64,000 bases of DNA from Henckelia pumila (taxonomy: Eukaryota; Streptophyta; Magnoliopsida; Lamiales; Gesneriaceae): assembly GCF_033568475.1 (NCBI RefSeq), contig NC_133123.1:61511522-61575521 (forward strand), read 5' to 3'. The position numbers and the translations under genes are program-made. Every line of letters begins with the position of its first letter. Position 1 is the stretch's first letter. This document shows, piece after piece, positions 35,892 through 47,562 of the stretch. The notes beneath the pieces are model-generated. The model was given only the letters and a program-made list of their open reading frames with translations, made no database searches and was not told the origin of the DNA.

Positions 35892-37096
35892 TGTGGTGAC
35901 CCTTACCTGGATCACCTACTAAACAGAACTTAGGCATGCAATTAACTTAATTAAACGGATATCAGAATAAAAATGCGGAAACCAAATACAAAATACAATC
36001 CCAAGTAAAGGAATCTGTAAATACCCAAATATTATACAACCATATCGAACAGCTGTATCAATCCAAATTACAACAGAAATAAACCTAGGCGAAGCTCCAG
36101 CTGACTAACCACTGCCTAGCCCCTCTTGTATCCACCCGCCTCATCCAATCGCAAACCTGACCCATGAAATAGGGTGTCCAAAAACACAGAGTACGAGACG
36201 TGAGCATAAAATGCTCAGCACGAGAGTATGAGTATACATGCATGCAAAGTGAACTCCCTATAAACTCGAGGTCAAGGATCAGATAACAGAGACAGACCGG
36301 GCCCTGGTATGTAGCACGCTGTGCCGTCGCTTCAGGAGGTGGCTCCCATACCATAATACCAGTGGATATACCGGACCCAAATCGATGGAAGTCCAACCAC
36401 TAACAGGATAGGGAAAAACCCTACTAACAGACATCTCGAAGGAGATAGCTCAGTATGCAAATGAATGCAGCATAAATCAATGATATATAAACCATGCAGT
36501 CACATAATACATGCATACTCAGTCAAGATATCTCGAACAGTACTTCCGTACCTCAAATCGGTGCAAGCTCTACCAACTCTAGGTCCACGCCTATAGTCTG
36601 CTCTACACTGCCAAATGATATTACTATCATTATAGCGCTCTAAAAGCCTTAACTAAGCTATTGCATACTCCTAAATATTTATAGGAAGAAAAAGCTATAC
36701 CTTCGTCCGTCGTTAGCCCTTTGATGTCGATGCCTCCAAAACTTGGGCACAACTCCGCTACGACTATCAAACGCCTCGACGACTCCCGTGTCAAGCCTAG
36801 GAAGGCTAGAACAACTCGAATACGACTAGAGTAGAGAGGAAATCCGGAATTGGCAATTGAAAGTGAATTCTTGGCCTTCTATTTATAGACAACGATCGGA
36901 ACGTTCGAACATCGATCGGACCATCCGATCCTGCCATCGAGGCTTCCGAAGATCCTAATTTGCCACGCGTCAAAATATCACTTGTTGACTTCGGATAGGG
37001 GTGATCGGAGCTTCCGATCCTGTTCGGAGCTTCTGAACTCTTCCCAAGAATAATGATTAATTCCTTAATTACTGATTTTGGTTACGGGCTACTACA
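35892..37096 (-). repeat. G1 3' LTR
   Basis: About 1.2 kb, minus strand TGTAGTAGCCCG ... GGGTCACCACA. It aligns along its length with S1 and S3. U3 holds GATCGGA/TCCGATC inverted repeats (36885-37030), and a TATA box lies near 36880-36887. Confidence 0.9.
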
Positions 37097-37110
37097 TTCT
37101 CCCCCACTTA
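37097..37110 (-). other. G1 polypurine tract
   Basis: TTCTCCCCCACTTA on the plus strand gives a purine tract (AAGTGGGGGAGAA) just before the LTR start TGTAGTAGCCCG. It is repeated next to the U3 of each tandem unit (39147, 41177, 43188). Confidence 0.85.
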
Positions 37111-37229
37111 AGATATTTCACCCTCGAAATCAGATCTTAAGTACTGAATGTAATAAAGAAATCAGATACATTCTTTATTCCAGTTAAATGCTTACAGAGT
37201 TTACAACTGAATACAACTTAAGAATGAAA

Positions 37230-38970
37230 TCAAAACAACTCAGGATGGTCTTCACGCATCCTGTCCTCAAGCTCCCAAGTAGCTTCCTCAGTGCCTCGGC
37301 GTTGCCACTGAACTAAAACCAGAGGAATGACTTTGTTACGCAAAACCTTATCCTTATAATCCAGGATACGAATAGGTTTCTCAACATAAGTCAAATCCTT
37401 GCTTACCTGAACCTCAGACCGCTGCAGAATATGAGACTCATCCGCCACATACCGTCTCAACAGAGATACGTGGAACACGTCGTGAATACTGGAAAGATGC
37501 GGTGGCAAAGCTAGTCGATAAGCCAAATCGCCAATGCTCTCAAAGATCTCAAACGGACCGATAAACCTGGGAGACAACTTGCCCTTAAGGCCAAATCTGA
37601 GAATCTTGCGGAAAGGTGACACTCTCAAAAACACTTTCTCCCCGACATCGAACTGCAAAGGCCTACGCTTAGTGTTAGCATAGCTGGCCTGACGATCCTA
37701 TGCAGTCTTAATCCGTTTCTTGATCTGATCAACAATGTCTATCGCCTGTTGGATAAACTCCGGTCCCTCAGCCTGTCTCTCCCCCACTTCTTTCCAGAAG
37801 AGTGGAGTACGAAAACGTTGCCCGTACAACGCCTCAAAAGGTGTCATCCCAATACTAGTATGATAGCTGTTGTTGTACGCGAACTCAATCAATGGCAAAT
37901 GATCCTGCCAGGCTGAACCAAAATCCATGACGCACGCTCTAAGCATATCCTCCAAAGTACGGATAGTGCGCTCTGACTGACCATCAATCTCCAGATGATA
38001 GGCAGTACTCAAACTGAGAGTAGTACCCATCGCACACTGAACACTCCCCCATAATCTAGAAGTAAACCTGGGGTCTCGATCGCTGACAATGCTCACAGGC
38101 ACTCCATGAAGTCGAAGGATCTCCTAAATATACAAACGAGCCATACGATCCACATTGTACTCCCGGCTATAGGCAATGAAATGCGCTGACTTGGTGAGTC
38201 GGTCCACCACAACCCAGATAGCATCACAGTTCCTCGGGGATACCGGCAAATGGGTCACAAAGTCCATTGTGATAAACTCCCATTTCCATTCAAGAATAGG
38301 CAGACTGTGAAGCAATCCTCCAGGTCGTCGGTGCTATGCCTTGACCTGTTGACACACCAAACATCTCGAAACAAATTGATAAACACTACGTTTCATTTCC
38401 TTCTACCAAAAACGAGTACGTAGATCCTTGTACATCTTGTTGCTCCCAGGATGAATACTCAACTTAGTGCAATGCGCCTGAGACAAAATCTCCTCTCGCA
38501 ACTCTTCATCCTGCGGAATCACAAGCCTACCAGACAAACATAGAAAGCCATCTAACTGATAATGAAATCCAGACGAGCTACCCTCGTTAGCTAGATGAGC
38601 TAAATGCTGGGTCTTTGAATCAGACATCTGAGCATCTCGAATCCGTGAATACAAAGCTGGCTCAGATAATATCGCAAACATCTGGATACTCTGCATACCT
38701 TTCTTATGCTTAAAGGTATATCCTGAAGTACAACAGTCACTGATCGCACTAGACATCGAACAAGTCTGAAGTGCGGATAGTCGCACCTTGCGACTAAAAG
38801 CATCAGCAGTGAGATTAGCAGCTCCCGGATGGTACTTAATCTCGCAATCATAGTCCTTAAGCAAGTCCATTCAACGTCTCTGCCTCATGTTCAACTCCGC
38901 CTGAGTGAACAAATACTTGAGACTCTTATGGTCGGTGAAGATCTCAAATTTTTTGCCATACAGATAATGA
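37230..38970 (-). pseudogene. G1 pol fragment in unit 1
   Basis: Encodes the end of RNase H, the integrase zinc region ([16 protein letters not shown]), the integrase core ([32 protein letters not shown]) and the C-terminal part with a chromodomain-like end ([19 protein letters not shown]). Broken in a few places. Confidence 0.88.
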
Positions 38971-41020
38971 CTTGTTGAATTTGGATAGGGGTGATTGGAG
39001 CTTCTGATCCTGATCAGAGCTTACGATCCTGCATCGGAGCTTCCGATCCTGTTCGGAGATTCCGAACTCACCTTCGGAGCTTTTGAACTCTTCCCAAGAA
39101 TAATGATTAATTCCTTAATTACTGATTTTGTTTATGAGCTACTAAATTCTCCCCCACTTAAGATATTTTGCCCTCGAAATCAGATCTTAAGTACTGAATG
39201 TAATACAGAAATTAGATACATTCTTTATTCCAGTTAAATGCTTACAGAGTTTACAACTGAATACAACTTAAGAATAAAATCGAAACAACTCAGGATGGTC
39301 TTCACGCATCCTGTCCTCAAGATCCCAAGTAGCTTCCTCAGTGCCTCGGCGTTGCCACTGAACTAAAACCAGAGGAATGACTTTGTTCCGCAAAACCTTA
39401 TCCTTATAATCCAGGATATGAATAGGTTTCTCAACATAAGTCAAATCCTTGCTTACCTGAACCTCAGACCGCTGCAGAATATGAGACTCATCCGCCACAT
39501 ACCGTCGCAACAGAGATACGTGGAACACGTCGTGAATACTGGAAAGATGCGGTGGCAAAGCTAGTCGATAAGCCAAATCGCCAATGCTCTCAAAGATCTC
39601 AAACGGACCGATAAACCTGGAAGACAACTTGCCCTTAAGGCCAAATCTGAGAATCTTGCGGAAAGGTGACACTCTCAAAAACACTTTCTCCCCGACATCG
39701 AACTGCAAAGGCCTACGCTTAGTGTTAGCATAGCTGGCCTGACGATCCTGTGCAGTATTAATCCGTTTCTTGATCTAATCAACAATGTCTATCGCCTGTT
39801 GGATAAACTCCGGTCCCTCAGCCTGTATCTCCCCCACTTCTTCCCAGAAGAGTGGAGTACGACAACATCGCCCGTACAACGCCTCAAAAGGTGCCATCCC
39901 AATACTAGTATGATAGCTGTTGTTGTACGCGAACTCAATCAATGGAAAATGATCCGGCCAGGCTGAACCAAAATCCATGACGCACGCTCTAAGAATATCC
40001 TCCAAAGTACGGATAGTGCGCTCTGACTGACCATCAGTCTCCCGATGATAGGCAGTACTCAAACTGAGAGTAGTACCCATCGCACGCTGAACACTCCCCC
40101 ATAATCTAGAAGTAAACCTGGGGTCTCGATCGCTGACAATGCTCACAGGCACTCCATGAAGTCGAACGATCTCCTGAATGTACAACCGAGCCATACGATC
40201 CACATTGTACTCCCGGCTATAGGCAATGAAATGCGCTGACTTGGTGAGTCGGTCCACCACAACCCAGATAGCATCACAGTTCATTGGGGATACCGGCAAA
40301 TGGGTCACAAAGTCTATTGTGATAAACTCCCATTTCCATTCAGGAATAGGCAGACTGTGAAGCAATCCTCCAGGTCGTCGGTGCTATGCCTTGACCTGTT
40401 GACACACCAAACATCTCGAAACAAATTGATAAACACTACGTTTCATTTCCTTCCACCAGAAATGAGTACGTAGATCCTTGTACATCTTGTTGCTCCCAGG
40501 ATGAATACTCAAATTAGTGCGATGCGCCTGAGACAAAATCTCCTCTCGCAACGCTTCATCCTGCGAAATCACAAGCCTACCAGACAAACACAGAAAGCCA
40601 TCTAACTGATAATGAAATCCAGACGAGCTACCCTTGTTAGCTAGATGAGCTAAATGCTGGGTCTTTGAATCAGACATCTGAGCATCTCGAATCCGTGAAT
40701 ACAAAGCTGGCTCAGATAATATCGCAAACATCTGGATACTCTGCATACCTTTCTTATGCTTGAAGGTATATCCTAAAGTACAATAGTAACTGATCGCACT
40801 AGACATCGAACAAGTCTGAAGTGCGGATAGTCGCACCTTGCAACTCAAAGCATCAGCAGTGAGATTAGCAGCTCCCGGATGGTACTTAATCTCGCAATCA
40901 TAGTCCTTAAGCAAGTCCATCCAACGTCTCTGCCTCATGTTCAACTCCGCCTGAGTGAACAAATACTTGAGACTCTTATGGTCGGTGAAGATCTCAAATT
41001 TTTTGCCATACAGATAATGA
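38971..41020 (-). repeat. Tandem unit 2 of G1
   Basis: 2050 bp, the same content as unit 1 with a 176-bp U3 piece (38971-39146), the longest of the four. It differs from unit 1 by roughly 2% in a ~300-base stretch compared by eye. The U3 piece stops upstream of the TATA box, so the unit has no complete LTR. Confidence 0.9.
39268..41020 (-). pseudogene. G1 pol fragment in unit 2
   Basis: The same RNase H tail, integrase and chromodomain-like order as unit 1. Broken in a few places. Confidence 0.88.
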
Positions 41021-43050
41021 CTTGTTGACTTCGGATAGGGGTGATTGGAGCTTCCGATCCTGATCGGAGCTTCCGATCCTGTTCGGAGCTTCCGAACTCA
41101 CCTTCGGAGTTTTTGAACTCTTCCCAAGAATAATGATTAATTCCTTAATTACTGATTTTGTTTACGGGCTACTACATTCTCCCCCACTTAAGATATTTTT
41201 CCCTCGAAATCAGATCTTAAGTACTGAATGTAATACAAAAATCAGATACATTCTTTATTCCAGTTAAACGCTTACAGAGTTTACAACTGAATACAACTTA
41301 AGAATGAAATCAAAACAACTCAGGATGGTCTTCACGCATCCTGTCCTCAAGCTCCCAAGTAGCTTCCTCAGTGCCTCGGCGTTGCCACTGAACTAAAACC
41401 AGAGAAATGACTTTGTTCCGCAAAACCTTATCCTTATAATCCAGGATACAATTAGGTTTCTCAACATAAGTCAAATCCTTGCTTACCTGAACCTCAAACC
41501 GCTGTAGAATATGAGACTCATTCGCCACATACCGTCGCAACAGAGATACGTGGAACACGTCGTGAATACTGGAAAGATGCGGTGGCAAAGCTAGTCGATA
41601 AGCCAAATCGCCAATACTCTCAAAGATCTCAAACGGACCGATAAACCAGGGAGACAACTTGCCCTTAAGGCCAAATCTGAGAATCTTGCGAAAAGGTGAC
41701 ACTCTCAAAAACACTTTCTCCCCGACATCGAACTGCAAAGGCCTATGCTTAGTGTTAGCATAGCTAGCCTGACGATCCTGTGCAGTCTTAATCCGTTTCT
41801 TGATCTGATCAACAATGTCTATAGCCTGTTGGATAAACTCCGGTCCCTCAGCCTGTCTCTCCCCCACTTCTTCCCAGAAGAGTGGAGTAAGACAACGTCG
41901 CCCGTACAATGCCTCAAAAGGTTCCATCCCAATACTAGTACGATAGCTGTTGTTGTACGCGAACTCAATCAATGACAAATGATCCTGCCAGGATGAACCA
42001 AAATCCATGACGCACACTCTAAGCATATCCTCCAAAGTACGGATAGTGCGCTCTGACTGACCATCAGTCTCCGGATGATAGGCAGTACTCAAACTGAGAG
42101 TAGTACCCATCGCACGCTGAACACTCCCCCATAATCTAGAAGTAAACCTGGGGTTTCGATCGCTGACAATGCTCACAAGCACTCCATGAAGTCGAACGAT
42201 CTCCTGAATGTACAATCGAGCCATACGATCCACATTGTACTCCCGGCTATAGGCAATGAAATGCACTGACTTGGTGAGTTGGTCCACCACAACCCAGATA
42301 GCATCACAGTTCCTCGGGGATACCGGCAAATGGGTCACAAAGTCCATTGTGATAAACTCCCATTTCCATTCAGGAATAGGCAGACTGTGAAGCAATCCTA
42401 CAGGTCTTCGGTGCTCTTCCTTGACCTGTTGACAGACCAAACATCTCGAAACAAACTGATAAACACTACGTTTCATTCCCTTCCACCAGAAACGAGTACG
42501 TAGATCCTTGTACATCTTGTTGCTCCCAGGATGAATACTCAACTTAGTGCGATGCGCCTGAGACAAAATCTCCTCTCGCAACTCTTCATCCTGCGGAATC
42601 ACAAGCCTACCAGACAAACACAGAAAGCCATCTAACTGATAATGAAATCCAAACGAGCTACCCTCGTTAGCTAGATGAGCTAAACGCTGGGTCTTTGAAT
42701 CAGACATCTGAGCATCTCGAATCAGTGAATACAAAGCTGGCTCAGATAATATCGCAAACATCTCGATACTCTGCATACCTTTCTTATGCTTGAAGGTATA
42801 TCCTGAAGTACAACAGTCACTGATCGCACTAGACATCGAACAAGTCTGAAGTGCGGATAGTCGCACCTTGCGACTCAAAGCATCAGCAGTGATATTAGCA
42901 GCTCCCGGATGGTACTTAATCTCGCAATCATAGTCCTTAAGCAAGTCCATCCAACGTCTCTGCCTCATGTTCAACTCCGCCTGAGTGAACAAACACTTGA
43001 GACTCTTATGGTCGGTGAAGATCTCAAATTTTTTTCCATACATATAATGA
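41021..43050 (-). repeat. Tandem unit 3 of G1
   Basis: 2030 bp with a 156-bp U3 piece (41021-41176). The junctions on both sides have the same form: RNase H sequence ending ATAATGA followed by CTTGTTGA of U3. Confidence 0.9.
41310..43050 (-). pseudogene. G1 pol fragment in unit 3, largely open
   Basis: A long open stretch runs from the RNase H motif FTDHKSLK through the integrase zinc region and core to the chromodomain-like end. The open frame continues upstream into the U3 sequence of unit 4 by chance. It lacks gag, protease, reverse transcriptase and most of RNase H, so it is not a complete polyprotein. I do not read it as a host gene. Confidence 0.85.
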
Positions 43051-45060
43051 CTTGTTGACTTCGGATAGGGGTGATTGGAGCTTCCGATCCTGTTCGGAGC
43101 TTCCGAACTCACCTTCGGAGCTTTTGAACTCTTCCCAAGAATAATGATTAATTCCTTAATTATTGATTTTGGTTACGGGCTACTACATTCTCCCCCACTT
43201 AAGATATTTTGCCATCGAAATCAGATCTTAAGTACTGAATGTAATACAGAAATCAGATACATTCTTTATTCTAGTTAAATGCTTACAGAGTTTACAACTG
43301 AATACAACTTAAGAATGAAATCAAAAAAACTCAGGATGGTCTTCACGCATCCTATCCTCAAGCTTCCAAGTAGCTTCCTCTGTGCCTCGGCGTTGCCACT
43401 GAACTAAAACCAGAGGAATGACTTTGTTCCGCAAAACCTTATCCTTATAATCCAGGATACGAATAGGTTTCTCAACATAAGTCAAATCCTTGCTTACCTG
43501 AACCTCAGACCGCTGCAAAATATGAGACTCATCCGCCACATACCGTCGCAATAGAGATACGTGGAACACGTCGCGAATACTGGAAAGATGCGGTGGCAAA
43601 GCTAGTCGATAAGCCAAATCGCCAATGCTCTCAAAGATCTCAAACGGACCGATAAACTTGGGAGACAACTTGCCCTTAAGGCCAAATCTGAGAATCTTGC
43701 GGAAAGGTGACACTCTCAAAAACACTTTCTCCCCGACATCGAACTGCAAAGGCCTATGCTTAATGCTAGCATAGCTGGCCTGACGATCCTATGCAGTCTT
43801 AATCCGTTTCTTGATCTGATCAACAATGTCTATCGCCTGTTGGATAAACTCCGGTCCCTCAGCCTGTCTCTCCCCCACTTCTTTCCAGAAGAGTGGAGTA
43901 CGACAACGTTGCCCGTACAATGCCTCAAAAGGTAGCATCCCAATACTAGTATGATAGTTGTTTTTGTACGCGAACTCAATCAATGGCAAATGATCCTGCC
44001 AGGCTGAACCAAAATCCATGACGCACAATCTAAGCATATCCTCCAAAGTACGGATAGTGCGCTCTGACTGACCATTAGTCTCCGGATGATAGGCAGTACT
44101 CAAACTGAGAGTAGTACCCATCGCACGCTAAACACTCCCCCATAATCTAGAAGTAAACCTGGGGTCTCGATCGCTGACAATGCTCACAGACACTCCATGA
44201 ACTCGAACGATCTCCTGAATGTACAACCAAACCATACGATCCACATTGTACTCCCGGATATTTGCAATGAAATGCGCTGACTTGGTGAGTCGGTCCACCA
44301 CAACCCAGATAGCATCACAGTTCCTCGGGGATACCGGAAAATGGGTCACAAAGTCCATTGTGATAAACTCCCATTTCCATTCAAGAATAGGCAGACTGTG
44401 AAGCAATCCTCCAGGTCGTCGGTGCTCTGCCTTGACCTGTTGACACACCAAACATCTCGAAACAAACTGATAAACACTACGTTTCATTCCCTTCCACCAG
44501 AAACTAGTACGTAGATCCTTGTACATCTTGTTGCTCCCAGGATGAATACTCAACTTAGTGCGATGCGTCTGAGACAAAATCTCCTCTAGCAACTCTTCAT
44601 CCTGCGGAATCACAAGCCTACCAGACAAACACAGAAAGCCATCTAACTGATAATGAAATCCAGATGAGCTACCCTCGTTAACTAGACGGGCTAAATGCTG
44701 GGTCTTTGAATCAGACATCTGAGCATCTCGAATCCATGAATACAAAGCTGGCTCAGATAATATCGCAAACATCTGGATACTCTGCATACCTTTCTTATGC
44801 TTGAAGGTATATCCTGAAGTACAACAGTCACTGATCGCACTAGACATCGAACAAGTTTGAAGTGCAGATAGTCGCACCTTGCGACTCAAAGCATCAGCAG
44901 TGAGATTAGCAGCTCCCGGATGGTACTTAATCTCGCAATCATAGTCCTTAAGCAAGTCTATCCAACGTCTCTGCCTCATGTTCAACTCCGCCTGAGTGAA
45001 CAAATACTTGAGACTCTTATGGTCGGTGAAGATCTCAAATTTTTTGCCATACAGATAATG
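43051..45060 (-). repeat. Tandem unit 4 of G1
   Basis: About 2010 bp with a 137-bp U3 piece (43051-43187). On the right it continues into ordinary RNase H sequence (45061-45112), so this copy carries the undisturbed pol context. Confidence 0.88.
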
Positions 45061-45112
45061 ACGCCAGATCTTCAAAGGGAACAAAATGGCTGCTAACTCC
45101 AAATCATGGACT
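43321..45112 (-). pseudogene. G1 pol fragment in unit 4
   Basis: RNase H ([30 protein letters not shown]), integrase and chromodomain-like end. It ends at the S3 insertion. Broken in a few places. Confidence 0.88.
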
Positions 45113-46452
45113 TGTAGTGACCCTTACTCGGATCACCTACTAAACAGAACTTAGGCATGCAATTAACTTAATTAAACAGATATCAGAATAAAACTGCGGA
45201 AACCATAAAAATTATACAATCCCAAGTAAAGGAATCTGTAATTTATCCAATAATATACAACCAAATCGAATAGCTGTATAACCCAAATAACAGTAATAAA
45301 ACCTAAGCGAAACTCCAGCTGGCCAACCACTGACTAGCCCCTCCTGGATCCACCCTCCTCGTCCAATCGCAAAACTGCCCCATGGAATAGGGTGTCCAGA
45401 AAATACAGAGTACGAGACGTGAGCATAAAACGCTCAGTGCGAGAGTATGAGTATACATGCATGCAAAGTGAACTCCCTATAGACTCGAGGTCAAGGATTA
45501 GATAACAGAGACAGACCGGGCCCTGGTATGTAGCACGCTGTGCCGTCGCTTCAGGAGGTGGCTCCCATACCGAGATAACTGTGGATATGCCGGACCCAAA
45601 TCGATGGAAGTCCATCCATTAATAGGATAGGGTACAACCTTACTAACAGACATCTCGAAAGAGATACAGCAAGATACAAATGAATGCAGCATAATATCAT
45701 GGCATATAAATCATGCAGTCACATAATACATGCATACTCAGTCAGGATATCTCGAACAGTACTTTCGTACCTCAATACAGTGCAAGCTCTACCAACTCTA
45801 GGTCCATGCCTATAGTCTGCTCTACACTGCCAAATGATACTACTATCATTAAAGTGCTCTAAAAGCCTTAACTAAGCTATTGCATACTCCTAAATATTTA
45901 TAGGAAGCAAAAGCTATACCTTCGTCCGTCGTTAGCCCTTTGATGTCGATGCCTCCAGAACTTGGGCACAACTCCGCTACGACTACCGAATGCCTCGCCG
46001 ACCTCCGGACCAAGCCTAAGAAGACTAGAATAGCTCCAAAAGGACTAGAAGGGAAAGGAGAACTCGGAATTGGCAAATGAAAGTGAAGTCTCGGCCTTCT
46101 ATTTATAGACAACGATCGGAACATCCGATCCTTGATCGGAACGTCCGAACCTCGATCGGAACGTCTGATCCTGCCATCGAAGCTTCTGAAGATCCTGATC
46201 TGCCACGTGTCAAAATATCACTTGTTGACTCCGGATAGGGGTGATCGGAGCCTCCGGTCCTGATCGGAGCTTCCGATCCAACCACACGTCATGCCTGACG
46301 TAATAACATCGATGCCTCCGATCGCTCATCGGAGCTTCCGATCCTGTTCGGAGCTTCCGATCGTGCCTTCGGAGCTTCCGATCCGTCCAATACCCAATTC
46401 AATTAATTAGCATTAATCCTTGAATTACTCAATTAGGGTACGGGCTACTACA
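45113..46452 (-). mobile_element. S3: solo LTR of the G1 family inside G1 pol
   Basis: A 1340-bp LTR (minus strand TGTAGTAGCCCG ... GGGTCACTACA) lies between the reverse transcriptase part and the RNase H part of G1. The protein pattern on the two sides (HEDNYP, then VHDLELAA) is what an uninterrupted Ty3 pol would show across this point. Unlike S1 and S2 the flanking five bases do not match (GGACT against TGGGT), so the ends may have been altered after insertion. TATA box at about 46100-46107 and GATCGGA hairpins at 46115-46385. Confidence 0.88.
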
Positions 46453-47562
46453 TGGGTAGTTGTCCTCGTGAAGCTTCAGCTGTCTAGAAGCGTATGCGAT
46501 CACATGACCATTCTGAGTCAGGACACAACCTAACCCCTGAAGAAAAGCATCAGTGTACACCACATACCCTCCAGATCCTGACGGTAATGCCAAAACTGGC
46601 GCAGAAGTCAACCGCCGTCAAAGCTCACAGAAGTTCTCCTCACACTCGGAGGACCACTCAAAATCCACACCCTTGTAGGTAAGCTGCGTCAAAGGTCGAG
46701 CTAGTTGAGAGAAGTTCAGGATGAAACGACGATAATACCCTGCTAGACCCAGAAAACTACGGATCTAAACAACTGTCGTCTGACGCGACCAATTAAGCAC
46801 CGCCTCAATCTTGCTTGGATCAACAGAAATCCCCTCCCTGGATATGATATGGCCAAGAAAGACCACTCGATCCATCCAGAACTCACACTTGCTCAGCTTG
46901 GCGTACAACTGCTCATCTCGAAGAGTCTGTAGTACCAACCGCAAGTGAGAAACATGCTCTTCCGTATTACGCAAATACACCAAGATGTCGTCAATGAAGA
47001 CCACGAAAAACTTTTCCAAATACTCCCTGAAGACACGGTTCATCAGATCCATGAATATAGCCGACGCATTAGTCAAACCAAATGGCATCACTAGAAACTC
47101 GTAATGCCCATAGCGAGTACGGAATGCAGTCTTGGCTACGTCCTTATCACGGACTCTCAACTGATGATACCCAGATCTCAAGTCAACTTGGAGTAAACTG
47201 AAGTTCCCTGCAGCTGATCAAACAAGTCATCAATACGAGGCAACAGATACTTGTTCTTCACAGTGACTCGATTCAGTTGCCGATAGTCAATGCACAGCCG
47301 CATCGACCCATCCTTCTTCTTTACAAAAAGAACAGGAGCTCCCCAAGGAGATACACTAGGATGAATGTACCCCTTTTCCAAAAGATCCTGTAGCTGATTC
47401 TTCAATTCACGCATCTCTGACGGAGCCAGATGATACGGTGCTCGAGAAATAGGTGAAGTACCCGGCATCAACTCTATGCCAAACTCGACTTCCCTAGCAG
47501 GAGGAAAACCTGGAATCTCATCAGGAAAAACATCTGGGAATTCATCTACAACAGGAATACTC
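46453..47562 (-). pseudogene. G1 reverse transcriptase fragment
   Basis: Encodes the Ty3 linker and reverse transcriptase: [51 protein letters not shown], the catalytic FIDDILVY and LGHIISREG. RNase H begins with [16 protein letters not shown]. Broken in a few places. It is cut at 47562 by C2; upstream domains must lie beyond the window. Confidence 0.9.

Larger units (their letters stand above)
36981..38970 (-). repeat. Tandem unit 1 of G1 (RNase H-integrase-U3)
   Basis: About 1990 bp: 116 bp of U3 (36981-37096), purine tract, integrase with chromodomain-like end, and the tail of RNase H. On the right it abuts the U3 of unit 2 at 38970/38971. Only this copy continues into a complete LTR on its left. 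The pol part is broken. Confidence 0.9.

Noticed and set aside
41310-43112. A 600-codon open frame as a host gene
   Set aside because: It is integrase and partial RNase H of G1 in tandem unit 3. Its first residues come from U3 sequence of the next unit, by accident.
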